DNA from: Micromonospora costi
Lineage (GTDB): Bacteria; Actinomycetota; Actinomycetes; Mycobacteriales; Micromonosporaceae
Assembly (NCBI RefSeq): GCF_003626655.1
Contig: NZ_RBAN01000005.1
Span: 1-64,000, forward strand
Length of the DNA stretch: 64,000 bases
Reading direction: 5' to 3'
Each line of letters opens with the position of its first letter. Within the stretch, counting starts at the first letter, position 1. This document shows positions 15,958 through 25,366 of this stretch, piece after piece. The position numbers and the translations under genes are program-made. A model generated the notes under the pieces. It was not told the DNA's origin. It worked only from the letters and a program-made list of their open reading frames with translations, and did no database searches.

Positions 15958-16059
15958 CCGGGTCGCCGCTCACCGGCCCCCGGTCCGCCGCACTCCGCGC
16001 GCCGGCTGGGGCGATGCGCCGGGCGTACCGGCTCGTCCGGCCGGCCGGGCGGTGACGCC

Positions 16060-16908
16060 ATGCTGGCCGTCCTCCTGGCCCTGGGTGCCAGTCTCGGCTG
16101 GGGAGTCTCCGACTTTCTCGGCGGGCGGACGTCGCGTTCGGCGCCGCTGCTGTCGGTGTTGCTGGTGTCGCAGGCCACGGCGCTCGTCGTGGTGGTGGCG
16201 CTCGTCGCGGCGCGTGGCGTCGGCCCACCGGATGGCCGGTACCTGCTCTGGGCCGCGGCGGCGGGAGCCGGGGAGGCCATGGCGATCGCCTCCCTGTACC
16301 GGGGACTGTCGGTCGGGACGATGAGCATCGTCGCGCCGGTCGCCGCGACGGCGCCGGTGGTGCCGGTGATCGGCGGACTGCTCATCGGGCAGGTGCCCGG
16401 GCTCACGCAGGGCATCGGCCTCGGTCTCGCGATCGTCGGGTTGGTGATCACCTCGTGCCGGCCGCGATCCGCGGGCGTCACCGCCCGCGTCGGTCCGAGC
16501 GTCCGCTACGGGCTGCTGGCCGCGCTCGGGTTCGGTGCGTTCTTCCTCGCCATGGACCGGGCCAGCGAGGGGGACATCCGGTGGGCGTTGCTCGGCGCGC
16601 GGCTCACCTCGGTGGTGATCATCGCGACCATCGTGGTGGTCGGCGTCGCACGAGGTCGCAGGGCCGCGATCCGCCGTGCCGACCTGCCGACGATGGCACT
16701 GATCGGCGTCCTGATCGTCGCCGCCGACTCGCTGTACGCCCTGGCGACCACGCGTGACCTGGTCGGCGTCGTCGCCGTCGTCGGCTCCCTGCACACGGTC
16801 GTCACCATGGCCCTCGCGAGGATCTGGCTGCACGAACGGCTGGCGCGGATCCAACAGGTCGGCGTCGCCACCTCCCTGTGCGGCGTCCTCGCTCTCGCGG
16901 CGACCTGA
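16060..16908 (+). CDS. EamA/DMT family transporter
   Basis: The 282-residue protein has about ten membrane helices in two EamA halves. It opens with L-L-A-L-G-A-S-L-G-W-G-V-S-D-F-L-G-G, and each half has the characteristic proline/glycine-rich helix (V-A-P-V-A-A-T-A-P-V-V-P-V-I-G-G near residue 90; V-V-G-S-L-H-T-V-V-T near 245). EamA proteins export metabolites or drugs. It follows the GyrI-like gene by about 100 bases on the same strand. Confidence 0.88.
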   Translation: MLAVLLALGASLGWGVSDFLGGRTSRSAPLLSVLLVSQATALVVVVALVAARGVGPPDGRYLLWAAAAGAGEAMAIASLYRGLSVGTMSIVAPVAATAPVVPVIGGLLIGQVPGLTQGIGLGLAIVGLVITSCRPRSAGVTARVGPSVRYGLLAALGFGAFFLAMDRASEGDIRWALLGARLTSVVIIATIVVVGVARGRRAAIRRADLPTMALIGVLIVAADSLYALATTRDLVGVVAVVGSLHTVVTMALARIWLHERLARIQQVGVATSLCGVLALAAT

Positions 16909-16957
16909 CCACCCACCGGTGCCCCATCCAATCCCGCTGTCCGACCGTACTGGCGGG

Positions 16958-17644
16958 TCAGTTGGCCAGGAGCCCGCCTTCGACGAACAGCTCCTGGGCG
17001 TTGACACCGCGGTTACGCAGGAGGAAGTCGGTCGCGTCGACGATCTCCGCCATCGTCACCAGCCGCCCGATCGGGGTCCGGGCGACGTGCGGGTGCGCGG
17101 GAATGTCGCGCCACTTCGGGCTGTCGCCGACGATTCCCGGGTGCAGGACGTTGATCCGGTGCGGGGCGACTTCGACGGCCAGGGTCTTCACCAGGCCGGT
17201 GAGACCCGCGTTGTGGGTCGTCACCATGGTGGATCCCGGGTACGGGCGGTCCTTGGCCACCCCGCCGAAGAGCACCACCGACGCGTCGGGGCGGAAACGG
17301 TCGCGCAGGACGCGTACCGTCTCGGCGTAGCCGACCAGCTTGATCGTCAGGGCGGTGACCGCCGCGTCGAGGTCGAAGGCACCGAGGCTGTTCGGCGTCT
17401 GGCTGGTGGCGGTGATGACGAGGTGGTCGACCTCCGCGACGTCGCCGAACGCGGCGGCGATGGTGTCCGGCTGGGAGAGGTCGACGCTCAGCCCGCGGGT
17501 GGCCCCGCCGATCTCCGCGGCCACCTGCTCGGCTCGCGCCTTGTCCCGGCTGGTGATGACGACCGTGTCCCCGCGATCCGCGAAGTGCTCCGCGATGACC
17601 CGACCCAGCCCGTTGCTTCCCCCGACGACGATTGACGTACTCAT
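16958..17644 (-). CDS. Short-chain dehydrogenase-like protein with altered catalytic residues
   Basis: The 228-residue protein has the SDR cofactor motif V-V-G-G-S-N-G-L-G and the central V-D-H-L-V-I-T-A. The usual catalytic Ser is replaced around V-V-L-F-G-G, and the Tyr-x-x-x-Lys motif reads T-M-V-T-T-H-N-A-G-L, with no Tyr at the expected place. It may bind NAD(P) without classical SDR chemistry. The ATG at 17644 is chosen because earlier in-frame residues are very Arg-rich and unlike an SDR. Confidence 0.82.
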   Translation of the reverse strand: MSTSIVVGGSNGLGRVIAEHFADRGDTVVITSRDKARAEQVAAEIGGATRGLSVDLSQPDTIAAAFGDVAEVDHLVITATSQTPNSLGAFDLDAAVTALTIKLVGYAETVRVLRDRFRPDASVVLFGGVAKDRPYPGSTMVTTHNAGLTGLVKTLAVEVAPHRINVLHPGIVGDSPKWRDIPAHPHVARTPIGRLVTMAEIVDATDFLLRNRGVNAQELFVEGGLLAN

Positions 17645-17879
17645 GGTGGCTCTTCCCCTCACCGGCCGCACCTTGATCAACAGTTGCCGACAGTAGCGCG
17701 GCCGAGGACGGCCCCGCCGACGCCGGCGCGGATAGTGACCCAGCTCCCGATGCCGGCGGCCCCCGACCGCGCTCACCTGACGGCCGGTCGTCTCCCGTTC
17801 CATTGACGTTCAGCCGGTTGTCCCTGCCCGCGTCGCATGCCGTCCCTACGTTGCCTAGGGCGACGAAAGAAGGGGCTCA

Positions 17880-18815
17880 ATGGACGCACCACTCGCAATC
17901 CGCGCTCGCGGGATCACCAAATGTTTCGGCGATGTGGTCGCACTCGACGGCATCGACCTGGACGTGACCCCCGGGCAGATCCACGGCCTGGTCGGCCCGA
18001 ACGGCGCCGGCAAGACCACCCTCCTCGGGCTCCTGTTGGGACTGGCCGCGGCCGACAGCGGCCGCCTCGAGATCCTGGGTACGCCGGTCGCGCGGGCGCT
18101 CGCCGCTCCCGAGGGCGTCGCCGGCTTCGTGGACGGGCCCGGCCTCTATCCCTCGCTCACCGCCCGGCAGAACCTCGCGGCGCTGGCCGCCCTGCGTGGC
18201 GAGGGCGTGGGGGCCACGGGGATCGACGACGTGCTCGCCCAGGTCGGGCTCACCGATGTCGCGGACGACCGGGCGAGCGGCTTCTCCCTCGGCATGCGTC
18301 AGCGGCTCGGGCTCGCCGCCGCCCTGCTCACCAAGCCTCGTCTGCTCGTGCTCGACGAACCGTCCAACGGCCTCGACCCCGCCGGCAAGAAGCACGTCCA
18401 CACCGTCCTCAGCCGACTCGCGGCGGACGGCACGAGCGTCGTGCTGTCGAGCCACCGCATGGACGACCTCGAGGCACTGTGCTCCGAGGTCACCATCCTC
18501 GCCACCGGACGGGTCGTCTTCTCCGGCCCGCTGAGCAAGCTGGCCGCCGAGAACCGCGAACTCGACTACCGGGTGCGCACCTCCGACCCGCAGGGCGCCC
18601 GCCAGCTCGCCGTCGACGTGGACGGTGTCCACGTCGACGAAGCCGGGACGCGGGACGCCGAGGTGCTCGTCGTACGCGCGCTGGTGCCCGCCCTCGACGA
18701 CTTCGTGGCGCGGCTCGTGACCGCGGGCATCGCGGTGCGCGAGCTGGCGCCCGTGGTGTCACCGCTCGAAGCGGCGTTCCTCGCCCTCACCGACCAGCAG
18801 GAGGCCGTCCGATGA
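17880..18815 (+). CDS. ABC transporter ATP-binding protein
   Basis: The 311-residue protein has Walker A G-P-N-G-A-G-K-T-T at about residues 39-47, signature F-S-L-G-M-R-Q-R-L near 140, Walker B L-L-V-L-D-E-P-S-N-G-L-D-P near 156, and the H-loop S-S-H-R-M. The signature LSGGQ is modified to SLGMR, typical of the DRA/bacitracin-export type. The C-terminal 90 residues form the usual accessory domain. It overlaps the permease by 4 bases (ATGA). Confidence 0.93.
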   Translation: MDAPLAIRARGITKCFGDVVALDGIDLDVTPGQIHGLVGPNGAGKTTLLGLLLGLAAADSGRLEILGTPVARALAAPEGVAGFVDGPGLYPSLTARQNLAALAALRGEGVGATGIDDVLAQVGLTDVADDRASGFSLGMRQRLGLAAALLTKPRLLVLDEPSNGLDPAGKKHVHTVLSRLAADGTSVVLSSHRMDDLEALCSEVTILATGRVVFSGPLSKLAAENRELDYRVRTSDPQGARQLAVDVDGVHVDEAGTRDAEVLVVRALVPALDDFVARLVTAGIAVRELAPVVSPLEAAFLALTDQQEAVR

Positions 18816-20167
18816 CCGCGACCGTCGCCGCCGAACCCGTTGCCGGCGTTCGCCGCGTCTCGGTGTCGCGCGGGTACCGCTTCGAACTGGTCAAGCTGGT
18901 GTCGCAGTGGCGGATCCGGCTGCTGGTCCTCGCCTGCTGGATCGCGCCGGCGCTGTTCGTGGCCGGGGTGAGCCAGCAGAGCACGCTGCCCGTCGACACC
19001 CTCTTCGGCCGGTGGATGCACGCCACGGGCTGGGCCGGGCCGCTGGTGACGCTCGGTTTCGCGGGCTCCTGGGCGCTCCCGCTGCTGACCTCGGTGGTGG
19101 CCGGCGACGTCTTCGCCGCCGAGGACCGGCTCGGCACGTGGCGCCACCTGCTGGTGGCGGTCCGGTCACCGCGGCGGATCTTCGCCGCGAAGGCGCTGTC
19201 CAGCCTCACCGTCATCCTGCTGCTCGTGGCCGGGCTGGCCTGCTCCAGCGCGGTGGGCGGGGTCCTGGCGGTCGGCAACCAGCCGCTGGTCGGGCTGGAC
19301 GGCCACCTGCTCACGCCCGGGGACGCCGCCGTGCGGACCCTGCTCGCCTGGGTCTGCGTGCTCGCCCCGACCCTCGCTCTCGCCGCGATCGGGCTGCTCG
19401 GGTCGGTCGCGTTGGGGCGGTCCCCGATGGGCCTGCTGCTGCCCGCGCTCGTCGCGCTCGCCATGCAGCTCGCCCAGATGCTGCCGCTGCCGGTCGCCGT
19501 ACGCCTCGCGCTGCCCGGCTACGCCTTCATCGCCTGGAACGGCCTGTTCACCAGCCCGGCGCAGCTCGGCCCGCTGCTGATCGGCATCGTGGTCAGCCTC
19601 GTGTGGGCCGTCACCGCGACGGCGCTGGCGTACCTGCTGTTCGTACGGCGCGACTTCAGCAACCTGACGGACGACGGCTCGGGGCGCCGGGCGATCACGG
19701 TCGGCGCCTTGCCGCTGGCCGCGTTGCTCGGGGTGACGGTCGGGTTCGTGGCCGTGGCGACCCCGGCGACGGGCTCCGGGATCGAGCAGGACAAGGTCCA
19801 GCGCTCGGTCGCCACGGCGTTCGCCCACCTCTACCGGATGCAGACCGCGCAGCTCAACCGCCCCGACGTCACCGAAGCGCAGCTCAGGGCGACGGCGGCG
19901 TGCAACAAGGGCGGCGGCAAGCTCACCCCCGAAGGGCCGGGCAACGACTGGCGCTGCGTCGTCTCCTGGCACCTCCCCGACGTCGAGGCCGCGGGCACGG
20001 CCATCTACCAGCTCGACGTCACCCCGGACGGGCGGTTCGTCGCCGACGGCGACGGACCGAAGGAAGTGAACGGCTACTTCCTGGTGCGGACCCCGGTCGG
20101 GGACGCGCCGAACCCGCTCTGGCAGTTCGACGGCAACGTCGAGCTGCTCCACACCACGAAGGGATGA
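18812..20167 (+). CDS. ABC transporter permease with extracytoplasmic C-terminal domain
   Basis: The 451-residue protein has six membrane helices over residues 25-310 (for example L-L-V-L-A-C-W-I-A-P-A-L-F-V-A-G-V). A last helix is then followed by an extracytoplasmic domain of about 130 residues, including A-C-N-K-G-G-G-K and W-R-C-V-V-S-W-H, where two Cys could form a disulfide. The C-terminal sensor-like domain is not part of the normal ABC-2 permease core. It lies 4 bases before the secreted phosphoesterase, so the three genes look like one operon. Confidence 0.85.
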   Translation: MTATVAAEPVAGVRRVSVSRGYRFELVKLVSQWRIRLLVLACWIAPALFVAGVSQQSTLPVDTLFGRWMHATGWAGPLVTLGFAGSWALPLLTSVVAGDVFAAEDRLGTWRHLLVAVRSPRRIFAAKALSSLTVILLLVAGLACSSAVGGVLAVGNQPLVGLDGHLLTPGDAAVRTLLAWVCVLAPTLALAAIGLLGSVALGRSPMGLLLPALVALAMQLAQMLPLPVAVRLALPGYAFIAWNGLFTSPAQLGPLLIGIVVSLVWAVTATALAYLLFVRRDFSNLTDDGSGRRAITVGALPLAALLGVTVGFVAVATPATGSGIEQDKVQRSVATAFAHLYRMQTAQLNRPDVTEAQLRATAACNKGGGKLTPEGPGNDWRCVVSWHLPDVEAAGTAIYQLDVTPDGRFVADGDGPKEVNGYFLVRTPVGDAPNPLWQFDGNVELLHTTKG

Positions 20168-20171
20168 CCCC

Positions 20172-22928
20172 ATGCAGGTAACACGCCGCCGTCGGCGTGT
20201 GGAGAGGGACCTGTCCGGCCTTCTCCGTCGACGCATCGGCCGCGGGCTACCCCTGGCGACGGCGGGCACCACCGCCGTCGTCGTCGCCGCCGGCACCGGT
20301 ATCGCATTCGCCCAGACGCAGCAGTTCGGCACCGACCAGGTCGGCCAGACGACCGACAAGGGTCTGGTCGTGTCCGACGACCAGTACATCGACCCGATTG
20401 GCGAGCGCCTCGTCGTCAACAACGGCAAGATCATGTCGTCCTCCGTCAGCCCGGACGGCACCCACCTGGCGGCCTCGATCACCGACGGTGGGATGGCACT
20501 GGCCATCGTCGACCTCAAGACCTGGAAGGTGCAGCAGCTCGTCGGCAACAACGCGGCCGCGAACCTGCGCATCAGCGGCAACGACGTGGGCCAGGAAGGG
20601 CCGACGTACTCGCCCGACGGGTCCCAGCTCTGGCTGGGCCAGGCCGACGGTTACACCCGGTTCACCGTGAACGCCGACGGCACGCTCGCCAACCCGACGT
20701 TCATCCGGATCCCCCAGGACGGGCCCAAGCGCGCGCTGGTGGCCGAGGCGGTGTTCTCGCCCGACGGCGCCACCGTCTACTCCGCCGTCAACGGCCAGAA
20801 CCGGGTGGTCGCCATCGACACGGCCACCGGGACCGTCACGCGGAGCTGGACCGTGGGCAACGCCCCGCGCGACATGCTTCTCGCCGGCACCAAGCTCTAC
20901 GTCAGCAACGAGGGCGGTCGCCCGGCGCGGCCCGGCGAGAGCACGATCAACTCGTACAACACCCAGGTTCCGGCCGACCCGGTGACCGCGTCGACCACGA
21001 CCGGCACGGTCAGCGTCATCGACGTGGCGAACCCGACCAGCGCCCCGGCGACCATCGACGTCGGCCTGCACCCGACCGCCCTGTACGCCAGGAACGGGGC
21101 GCTGTTCGTCACCAACACCAACAGCGACGACGTGTCGGTCATCGACATGACGCGCAACACGGTCGTCCAGACCATCGCCACCCAGCCGTGGCCGGAGGCG
21201 ACGGTGGGCTACCAGCCCAACGCCGTGACGCTCACCGACGACGGGCACCTTCTGGTCACGCTCGGCCGCGCCAACGCGGTCGCCGTCTACCGGTACACGA
21301 CCCCACTGGAGCCGGTCAGCTACGTCGGCCTGCTCCCGACGGACTACTTCCCCGCGGAGGTCACCACCGTCGGCAAGGAGGTGCTGATCTCCAACACCCG
21401 TGGCATCGACGCCCGCCGTCCCACCACCGCCGCCGGGCACGGCACCCACGACACGACGTCGAGCCTGCAGCGCTTCCAGCTGCCGAGCGACAACACCATC
21501 AGGTCCGAGACCGGCAAGGTGTTCAGCCAGAACGGCTGGACCGACGGCTCGGTCAAGGAGGCCAAGGGCAGCAAGGCCAAGCCGGTGCCGGTGCCGCAGC
21601 GCCTCGGCGACCCCTCGACGATCAAGCACGTCTTCCTGGTCGTCAAGGAGAACCGGACGTACGACCAGGTCCTCGGCGACGACCCGCGGGGCAACGGCGA
21701 CCCGGCGCTCGCGCAGTTCGGCGAGAACGTGACGCCGAACCAGCACGCGCTGGCGACGCAGTTCGGGCTGTACGACAACACCTACGACATCGGCACGAAC
21801 TCGGCCGAGGGTCACAACTGGCTGATGCAGGCCGACAACCCGGAGTACACCGAGTCCACGGCCGGTGAGTACATCCGCAGCTACGACACCGAGGACGACG
21901 CCCTCGGCCACCAGCGGACCGGTTTCATCTGGACCGGCGCGCAGGCGGCCGGCAAGACCGTGCGCAACTTCGGCGAGTTCCACCAGTTCCTGACCAAGCC
22001 GCCGGGCTCCACCTGGCAGAACCTGTACTGCGACACCGTGAACATGGCGGCGACCGGGCAGGACACCGCGTACCGCATGGTCTCGTCCTCGCCGATCCCG
22101 TCGCTCAACAGCGTGTCGGTGCCCGGCTTCCCGAAGTACGACCTCGGCGTCCCGGACATCTACCGGTACGAGATCTGGAAGCGTGACTTCGAGAAGAACG
22201 GGCCGGCGAACCTGAACATGTTCTGGCTCTCCAGCGACCACACCGGTGGGCCGCCGAACGCGGCCGCCCAGGTGGCGGACAACGACCTCGCGGTCGGCCG
22301 GATCGTTGACACGATCTCGCACAGCCGCTACTGGAGGGACTCTGCGATCTTCGTGGTCGAGGACGACTCGCAGGCCGGCCTCGACCACGTCGACGGCCAC
22401 CGTGCCCCGATCCAGATCATCAGCCCCTGGGCCCAACGCGGTGTCGTGGACAGCCGCTACTACACCCAGATCACGATGATCCGGACCATCGAGCAGATCC
22501 TCGGGATCCGCCCGATGAACCAGAAGGACAGCGCGGCCAGCCCGATGCGTCAGGTGTTCACCAGGAAGCCGGACTACACCCCGTTCACCGCCGTGCCCAA
22601 CCGGACGTCGCTGACCGCGGGTCTGCCCACCCCGCCCGCCTGCGGCGTGGACACCCCCGCGCCGCAGAACCCCCTCGCCGCGGCCGCGCCGTCGGCCACG
22701 GTGCCGGCGGACAAGCAGCAGCTGGCGGCGCAGTGGGACGAGTGGAGGTCGCACCAGCGGCTGACCGGGCCCGACGCCAAGGCGGACTACGCGAACCCCG
22801 CGCAGATGAACCACCTCACGTGGTACCAGGCGCACGACTGGGCGAAGCCGTACCCCGGGGAGGACACGTTCTTCGCACCGGACGACGTGCCGGGTGCCCT
22901 CATCCCGCCGGCGGAGTCCGACGGCTGA
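20172..22928 (+). CDS. Secreted beta-propeller plus phosphoesterase (phospholipase C/acid phosphatase superfamily)
   Basis: The 918-residue protein has a basic N-terminus and hydrophobic signal/anchor segment (residues 25-45, ending A-F-A-Q-T). Residues 80-430 form YVTN-like propeller repeats (V-S-P-D-G-T-H-L-A-A, F-S-P-D-G-A-T-V-Y, G-T-V-S-V-I-D, D-D-V-S-V-I-D). The C-terminal half is a phosphoesterase: H-V-F-L-V-V-K-E-N-R-T-Y-D-Q-V-L-G-D near residue 495, then N-W-L-M-Q, W-L-S-S-D-H-T-G and V-E-D-D-S-Q-A-G-L-D-H-V-D-G-H-R. Metal-binding Asp/His residues are preserved, so extracellular phosphodiester hydrolysis is expected. It is co-directional with the ABC genes. Confidence 0.9.
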   Translation: MQVTRRRRRVERDLSGLLRRRIGRGLPLATAGTTAVVVAAGTGIAFAQTQQFGTDQVGQTTDKGLVVSDDQYIDPIGERLVVNNGKIMSSSVSPDGTHLAASITDGGMALAIVDLKTWKVQQLVGNNAAANLRISGNDVGQEGPTYSPDGSQLWLGQADGYTRFTVNADGTLANPTFIRIPQDGPKRALVAEAVFSPDGATVYSAVNGQNRVVAIDTATGTVTRSWTVGNAPRDMLLAGTKLYVSNEGGRPARPGESTINSYNTQVPADPVTASTTTGTVSVIDVANPTSAPATIDVGLHPTALYARNGALFVTNTNSDDVSVIDMTRNTVVQTIATQPWPEATVGYQPNAVTLTDDGHLLVTLGRANAVAVYRYTTPLEPVSYVGLLPTDYFPAEVTTVGKEVLISNTRGIDARRPTTAAGHGTHDTTSSLQRFQLPSDNTIRSETGKVFSQNGWTDGSVKEAKGSKAKPVPVPQRLGDPSTIKHVFLVVKENRTYDQVLGDDPRGNGDPALAQFGENVTPNQHALATQFGLYDNTYDIGTNSAEGHNWLMQADNPEYTESTAGEYIRSYDTEDDALGHQRTGFIWTGAQAAGKTVRNFGEFHQFLTKPPGSTWQNLYCDTVNMAATGQDTAYRMVSSSPIPSLNSVSVPGFPKYDLGVPDIYRYEIWKRDFEKNGPANLNMFWLSSDHTGGPPNAAAQVADNDLAVGRIVDTISHSRYWRDSAIFVVEDDSQAGLDHVDGHRAPIQIISPWAQRGVVDSRYYTQITMIRTIEQILGIRPMNQKDSAASPMRQVFTRKPDYTPFTAVPNRTSLTAGLPTPPACGVDTPAPQNPLAAAAPSATVPADKQQLAAQWDEWRSHQRLTGPDAKADYANPAQMNHLTWYQAHDWAKPYPGEDTFFAPDDVPGALIPPAESDG

Positions 22929-22950
22929 CCTGGCCCTGATCGCGTCCGAG

Positions 22951-22985
22951 GGGCCCCGGCCGGTGTTCACCACCGGCCGGGGTCC
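22951..22985. terminator. Strong hairpin between convergent genes
   Basis: CCCCGGCCGGTG (22954-22965) pairs perfectly with CACCGGCCGGGG (22971-22982). With flanking pairs it makes a 15-bp stem (one G-U) and a 5-base loop. It lies between the phosphoesterase stop and the DUF1737 stop and can serve both strands. Confidence 0.7.
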
Positions 22986-23009
22986 CTCCGTCCGCGCGGC
23001 GCGGCCTCG

Positions 23010-23201
23010 TCAGTCGTCCTCGCCCGGCCACGTGAGGGCCTGGGCGACGATCACCCGGTCACCGTTGAACGTGACGGCCGGGCCGCCGTGGAGGCGGAAC
23101 CCGAGGTCGAGGGCCTCGCTGACCCTGCGACAGAAGGCTTCGTCGTCGGGCCCAGTCAGGACGCGGTAGCGGGGGAGGCCGTCCGGGGGCTGATCGCTCA
23201 T
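23010..23201 (-). CDS. DUF1737 small protein
   Basis: The 63-residue protein matches the DUF1737 pattern: Y-R-V-L-T-G-P-D-D-E-A-F-C-R-R-V-S-E-A-L, then G-F-R-L-H-G-G-P-A-V-T-F and V-I-V-A-Q-A-L-T-W. The function of the family is unknown. The ATG at 23201 is preferred because the 28 residues before it in frame are not conserved-looking. It is divergent from the O-methyltransferase gene. Confidence 0.85.
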   Translation of the reverse strand: MSDQPPDGLPRYRVLTGPDDEAFCRRVSEALDLGFRLHGGPAVTFNGDRVIVAQALTWPGEDD

Positions 23202-23295
23202 GGCGTCCAGCATGGCAAAGGGGGTGGCTGACCCGGTCGTCGTGGCCGTAGCATGGGCCTCCACGCATAGATGGATAACGATCATCGGGGGATCG

Positions 23296-24354
23296 GTGGC
23301 TGATCAGCAGATCCAGCGCGTGTTCGTACCGCCGTCCGACGGGTCCGGGTCCGACGTCCCGCACGGCGCAGACCCCGCACCGCCACTGAACCCCGCGCGC
23401 ATCACCGGCGTGGCATCCGGCTTCATGACCGCCAAGGCGCTCTTCGTGGCCGCCGAGGTCGGCCTCTTCGCCGCCATGCCGGCCGAGGGTGCGACCGCGC
23501 CGATCCTCGCCGCTCGCTGCGACCTCCCGGTACGCAGCGCCCGCGCGCTCGCCGACCTGCTGGTCGCCACCGGCTTGCTCGAACACGACGGTGAGCGCTA
23601 CCGCAACGCCCCCGACACCGAGGCGTTCCTGGCCGGCCGCGGCCCGCTCGACATGCGTCCCATGCTGACCTACTGGGACACGGTCAGCTATTCGACCTGG
23701 GCCCGGGCGTCGGTCGCGTTCCGCACCCGGGAGGGCGTCCGCACCGACCTGACCGAGGCACAGATCCAGGCGTACGAGTCGTCGGTGGCGCTGGTGACCG
23801 CGGAGACCGCCGCCGACCTCGCCGGGGCGTACGACTTCGGCCCGCACCGCCGGGTGCTCGACGTCGGCGGCGGCATCGGCACCTTCGTCAAGCCGATCCT
23901 CGGCGCGTATCCGCAGCTCACCGCGACGCTCCTCGACCTGCCCGAGGTGGTGGCGGTCGCCCGGGACAAGGTCGCCGACGACGCCGTCGCGGGCCGGCTC
24001 GACCTGGTCGGCGCGGACGTGTTCGTCGACCCGCTGCCGGCCGGGCACGACGTGATGGTCGTGGCCAACGTCCTGCACCTGTTCTCGCCGGAGCGCAACA
24101 CCGACCTGTTGTCCCGGTTGCGGGCCGTTGTCGCACCGGAGGGCCGCCTGCTGCTGGTCGATTGGTGGCGCGACGCGTCCGCGCCCCACCCGGCGACCCG
24201 GCTGGGCGCGGGGGAGTTCCTCATGATCAGCGGCGGCGACACGTACGAGGCGGGCGAGGTGGCACAGTGGCTCGACACGACCGGCTGGCGGGTCGTGGCG
24301 CACCTGCCGCTGGCCGCGCCTGCGGGCCTGATCGTCGCCGAGCCGATCGAGTGA
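23296..24354 (+). CDS. SAM-dependent O-methyltransferase (acetylserotonin/polyketide type)
   Basis: The 352-residue protein has an N-terminal dimerisation winged-helix domain (residues 30-115: G-F-M-T-A-K-A-L-F-V-A-A-E-V-G-L-F). The methyltransferase domain follows, with the SAM motif V-L-D-V-G-G-G-I-G-T-F near residue 190, D-L-P-E-V-V-A-V-A at the acidic strand, V-V-A-N-V-L-H-L-F and a C-terminal G-L-I-V-A-E. The catalytic base of plant-type O-methyltransferases would be a His in V-L-H-L-F, which is present. It would methylate hydroxyls on an unknown small molecule. No secondary-metabolite cluster surrounds it. Confidence 0.88.
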   Translation: MADQQIQRVFVPPSDGSGSDVPHGADPAPPLNPARITGVASGFMTAKALFVAAEVGLFAAMPAEGATAPILAARCDLPVRSARALADLLVATGLLEHDGERYRNAPDTEAFLAGRGPLDMRPMLTYWDTVSYSTWARASVAFRTREGVRTDLTEAQIQAYESSVALVTAETAADLAGAYDFGPHRRVLDVGGGIGTFVKPILGAYPQLTATLLDLPEVVAVARDKVADDAVAGRLDLVGADVFVDPLPAGHDVMVVANVLHLFSPERNTDLLSRLRAVVAPEGRLLLVDWWRDASAPHPATRLGAGEFLMISGGDTYEAGEVAQWLDTTGWRVVAHLPLAAPAGLIVAEPIE

Positions 24355-24471
24355 ACGGAAAGCGGCCCGACCGCCGCGAAAAGCCGGTTTAACGCGGGGT
24401 ACACGCGGGACTCCGGAGACGGTAAGGTCTTCGGGTCGTCGCAAGTAGACCGGCTTGGTGGGAGGTCGGGC

Positions 24472-25293
24472 GTGCCGATCACAGGCCAGCGTGTGGTGCG
24501 CCGTACCCTCGGCCGCCGGCTGACCCGGCTTCGGCTGGCCAGCGGCAAGACCCGGCGCGAGGTGGCCGAGGCGCGGCTGGGCATCTCGGAGCCGACCCTG
24601 CACCGGATCGAGACGGGCAAGGTCCCGGTGACCGCGGCGAACGTGCGGGCGCTGTGCTGGCTGTACGGCGTCGACCAGAGCGTCACCGACGTGCTGGCCG
24701 ACCTCGCGCTCGGCACCTCGCAGGAGGAGTGGTGGGACGCCAACCCGGTGATCCCCGACTGGTTCAAGCTCTACGTCGGCCTGGAGGCCAGCGCCACCCG
24801 GATCAGCACCTACTACGGGGAGATCATCCCCGGCGAGTTGCAGACCGAGCGGTACGCGCTGGCCGTGTACGCGGCCGAGCGGGCGACCGACGAGGAGTCC
24901 GCACGGCGGCACGTCAAGCTGCGGATGCAACGGCAGCGGGCCCTGTTCGCGCGCGAACCCGCGCCGCGGCTGGTGTTCGTCCTCGGCGAGAACGTGCTGG
25001 CCCGGCCGGTCGGCGGCAAGGCGGTCCTGGACGAGCAGCGCGAACACCTGCGGGCCATCGCGGCGCGCGGTGAGGCGGAGATCCGGATCCTGCCGTTCTC
25101 CGCGGGCGCGCACGCGGCGATGGCCGGCGCGTTCCGGATCCTGGACTTCGACGATCCCGACGACCCGGACACGGTCTACCTGGAGTCCCACGTCGGCGCG
25201 CTCTACCTCGAGGAAACCCACGAGGTGGACGAGTACCGCCGGATATTCCAGCTGGTCCACGACGCCGCGGTCCCGCTGGACGACCTCCGATAG
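24472..25293 (+). CDS. WhiJ-like XRE-DUF5753 regulator (full length)
   Basis: The 273-residue protein has an N-terminal XRE HTH (L-T-R-L-R-L-A-S-G-K-T-R-R-E-V-A-E-A, I-S-E-P-T-L-H-R-I-E-T-G-K) followed at about residue 85 by DUF5753 (E-W-W-D-A-N-P-V-I-P-D-W-F-K-L-Y-V-G-L-E). The GTG has GGAGGT 5 bases upstream, and TAAGGT at 24422-24427 is a -10 candidate. It heads a WhiJ-type set with the DUF574 methyltransferase and a convergent DUF397 gene. It is the intact comparator for the truncated copy at 339-1019. Confidence 0.93.
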   Translation: MPITGQRVVRRTLGRRLTRLRLASGKTRREVAEARLGISEPTLHRIETGKVPVTAANVRALCWLYGVDQSVTDVLADLALGTSQEEWWDANPVIPDWFKLYVGLEASATRISTYYGEIIPGELQTERYALAVYAAERATDEESARRHVKLRMQRQRALFAREPAPRLVFVLGENVLARPVGGKAVLDEQREHLRAIAARGEAEIRILPFSAGAHAAMAGAFRILDFDDPDDPDTVYLESHVGALYLEETHEVDEYRRIFQLVHDAAVPLDDLR

Positions 25294-25366
25294 GCCCCTG
25301 ACGGGGATGATCTCCCGGTCCGCTCAGGCCCGGAGCGTTCGTACAACTCATCACGGAAGGGGCGGC

